This document shows positions 58,778 to 58,849 of a stretch of 58,849 nt of DNA, piece by piece. Under the pieces are notes generated by a model, which saw only the letters and a list, made by a program, of their open reading frames with translations, had not been told where the DNA came from and did no database searches. A program made the translations under genes and the position numbers. This DNA is from an uncultured Clostridium sp. (GTDB lineage Bacteria; Bacillota; Clostridia; Lachnospirales; Lachnospiraceae), in assembly GCA_900538475.1 (NCBI GenBank), contig UPYT01000022.1, positions 1-58,849 of the forward strand. Direction: 5' to 3'. Positions within the stretch are counted from its first letter, which is position 1. Each line of letters starts with the position of its first letter.

Positions 58778-58849
58778 TTTCATAGGAAATTGCATCCTAT
58801 GAAATAAAAACGCTCCGCGAGGATCGCCATGCGGCGGCAGAGAATTTTG
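58778..58849 (+). repeat. Structured intergenic repeat, second copy (cut by window end)
   Basis: TTTCATAGGA (58778-58787) pairs perfectly with TCCTATGAAA (58795-58804). The 34 bases at 58804-58837 are identical to 18552-18585 of the first copy. After GCGGCGG the sequences differ (CAGAGAATTTTG against AAAAGAATATTG), and the window then ends. Like the first copy, it directly follows a terminator. Confidence 0.8.

Overview
The window reads as chromosomal DNA of a spore-forming anaerobic Firmicute, most likely a member of the Lachnospiraceae (Clostridium cluster XIVa). Reasons are strong AGGAGG ribosome binding sites, a spore-protease-like YyaC protein, sigma-54, an anaerobic radical-SAM maturase, several secreted proteins with choline-binding-like wall repeats, and the murC-dnaD-dnaC-prs-lepB gene order. 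I can only infer the family, not the species.

Left end (1-6710). The 3' end of a 23S rRNA is followed by tRNA-Asn, tRNA-Glu and tRNA-Cys. A 6-kb AT-rich integrative element sits in the 3' end of tRNA-Cys. It is bounded by a perfect 24-bp direct repeat (505-528 and 6549-6572). It carries a tyrosine integrase, an HUH-type replication initiator, a short FtsK-like ATPase, two small accessory proteins, an XRE repressor with two matching palindromic operators, and one secreted wall-binding cargo protein.

7-30 kb. A small conserved protein and a nuclease lipoprotein come first. A deleted XRE pseudogene, a DUF1622 protein and a TetR regulator follow. The TetR gene is divergent from an export cluster of a secreted protein, an MMPL/RND transporter, a secreted coiled-coil partner, a cytidylate-kinase-like protein and a wall-repeat protein. 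Then come rpoN, a structured intergenic repeat, ackA, a fructokinase, a sulfatase-maturase-like enzyme, an AIM24 protein, a DUF2156 protein, an acetyltransferase, a sirtuin, an aldo-keto reductase, DUF951, and the rpsF-ssb-rpsR operon.

30-49 kb. Two tandem secreted pectate-lyase-10-like proteins lie behind a promoter carrying two LacI-family-type palindromes. They are followed by yyaC, a LysM membrane protein, a DUF5711 protein, transketolase, a ROK glucokinase, a CBS-domain pyrophosphatase, a flavin reductase with a lysine-rich repeat tail, shikimate kinase and apgM phosphoglycerate mutase. A collapsed citrate-transporter gene then precedes a LysR regulator and a tannase-like esterase.

49-58.8 kb. 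A class A penicillin-binding protein and a small membrane protein lie on the minus strand. murC, a tandem array of DnaA boxes, dnaD, dnaC, prs and lepB lie on the plus strand. The window ends inside a second copy of the structured repeat seen downstream of rpoN.

The observations I rate highest are the dispersed structured repeat, which shows a compensatory base-pair change between its two copies, and the DnaA-box array in front of the helicase-loading genes. Next are the compact tRNA-Cys element with its operator-controlled cargo and the LacI-type control region of the pectinase pair.
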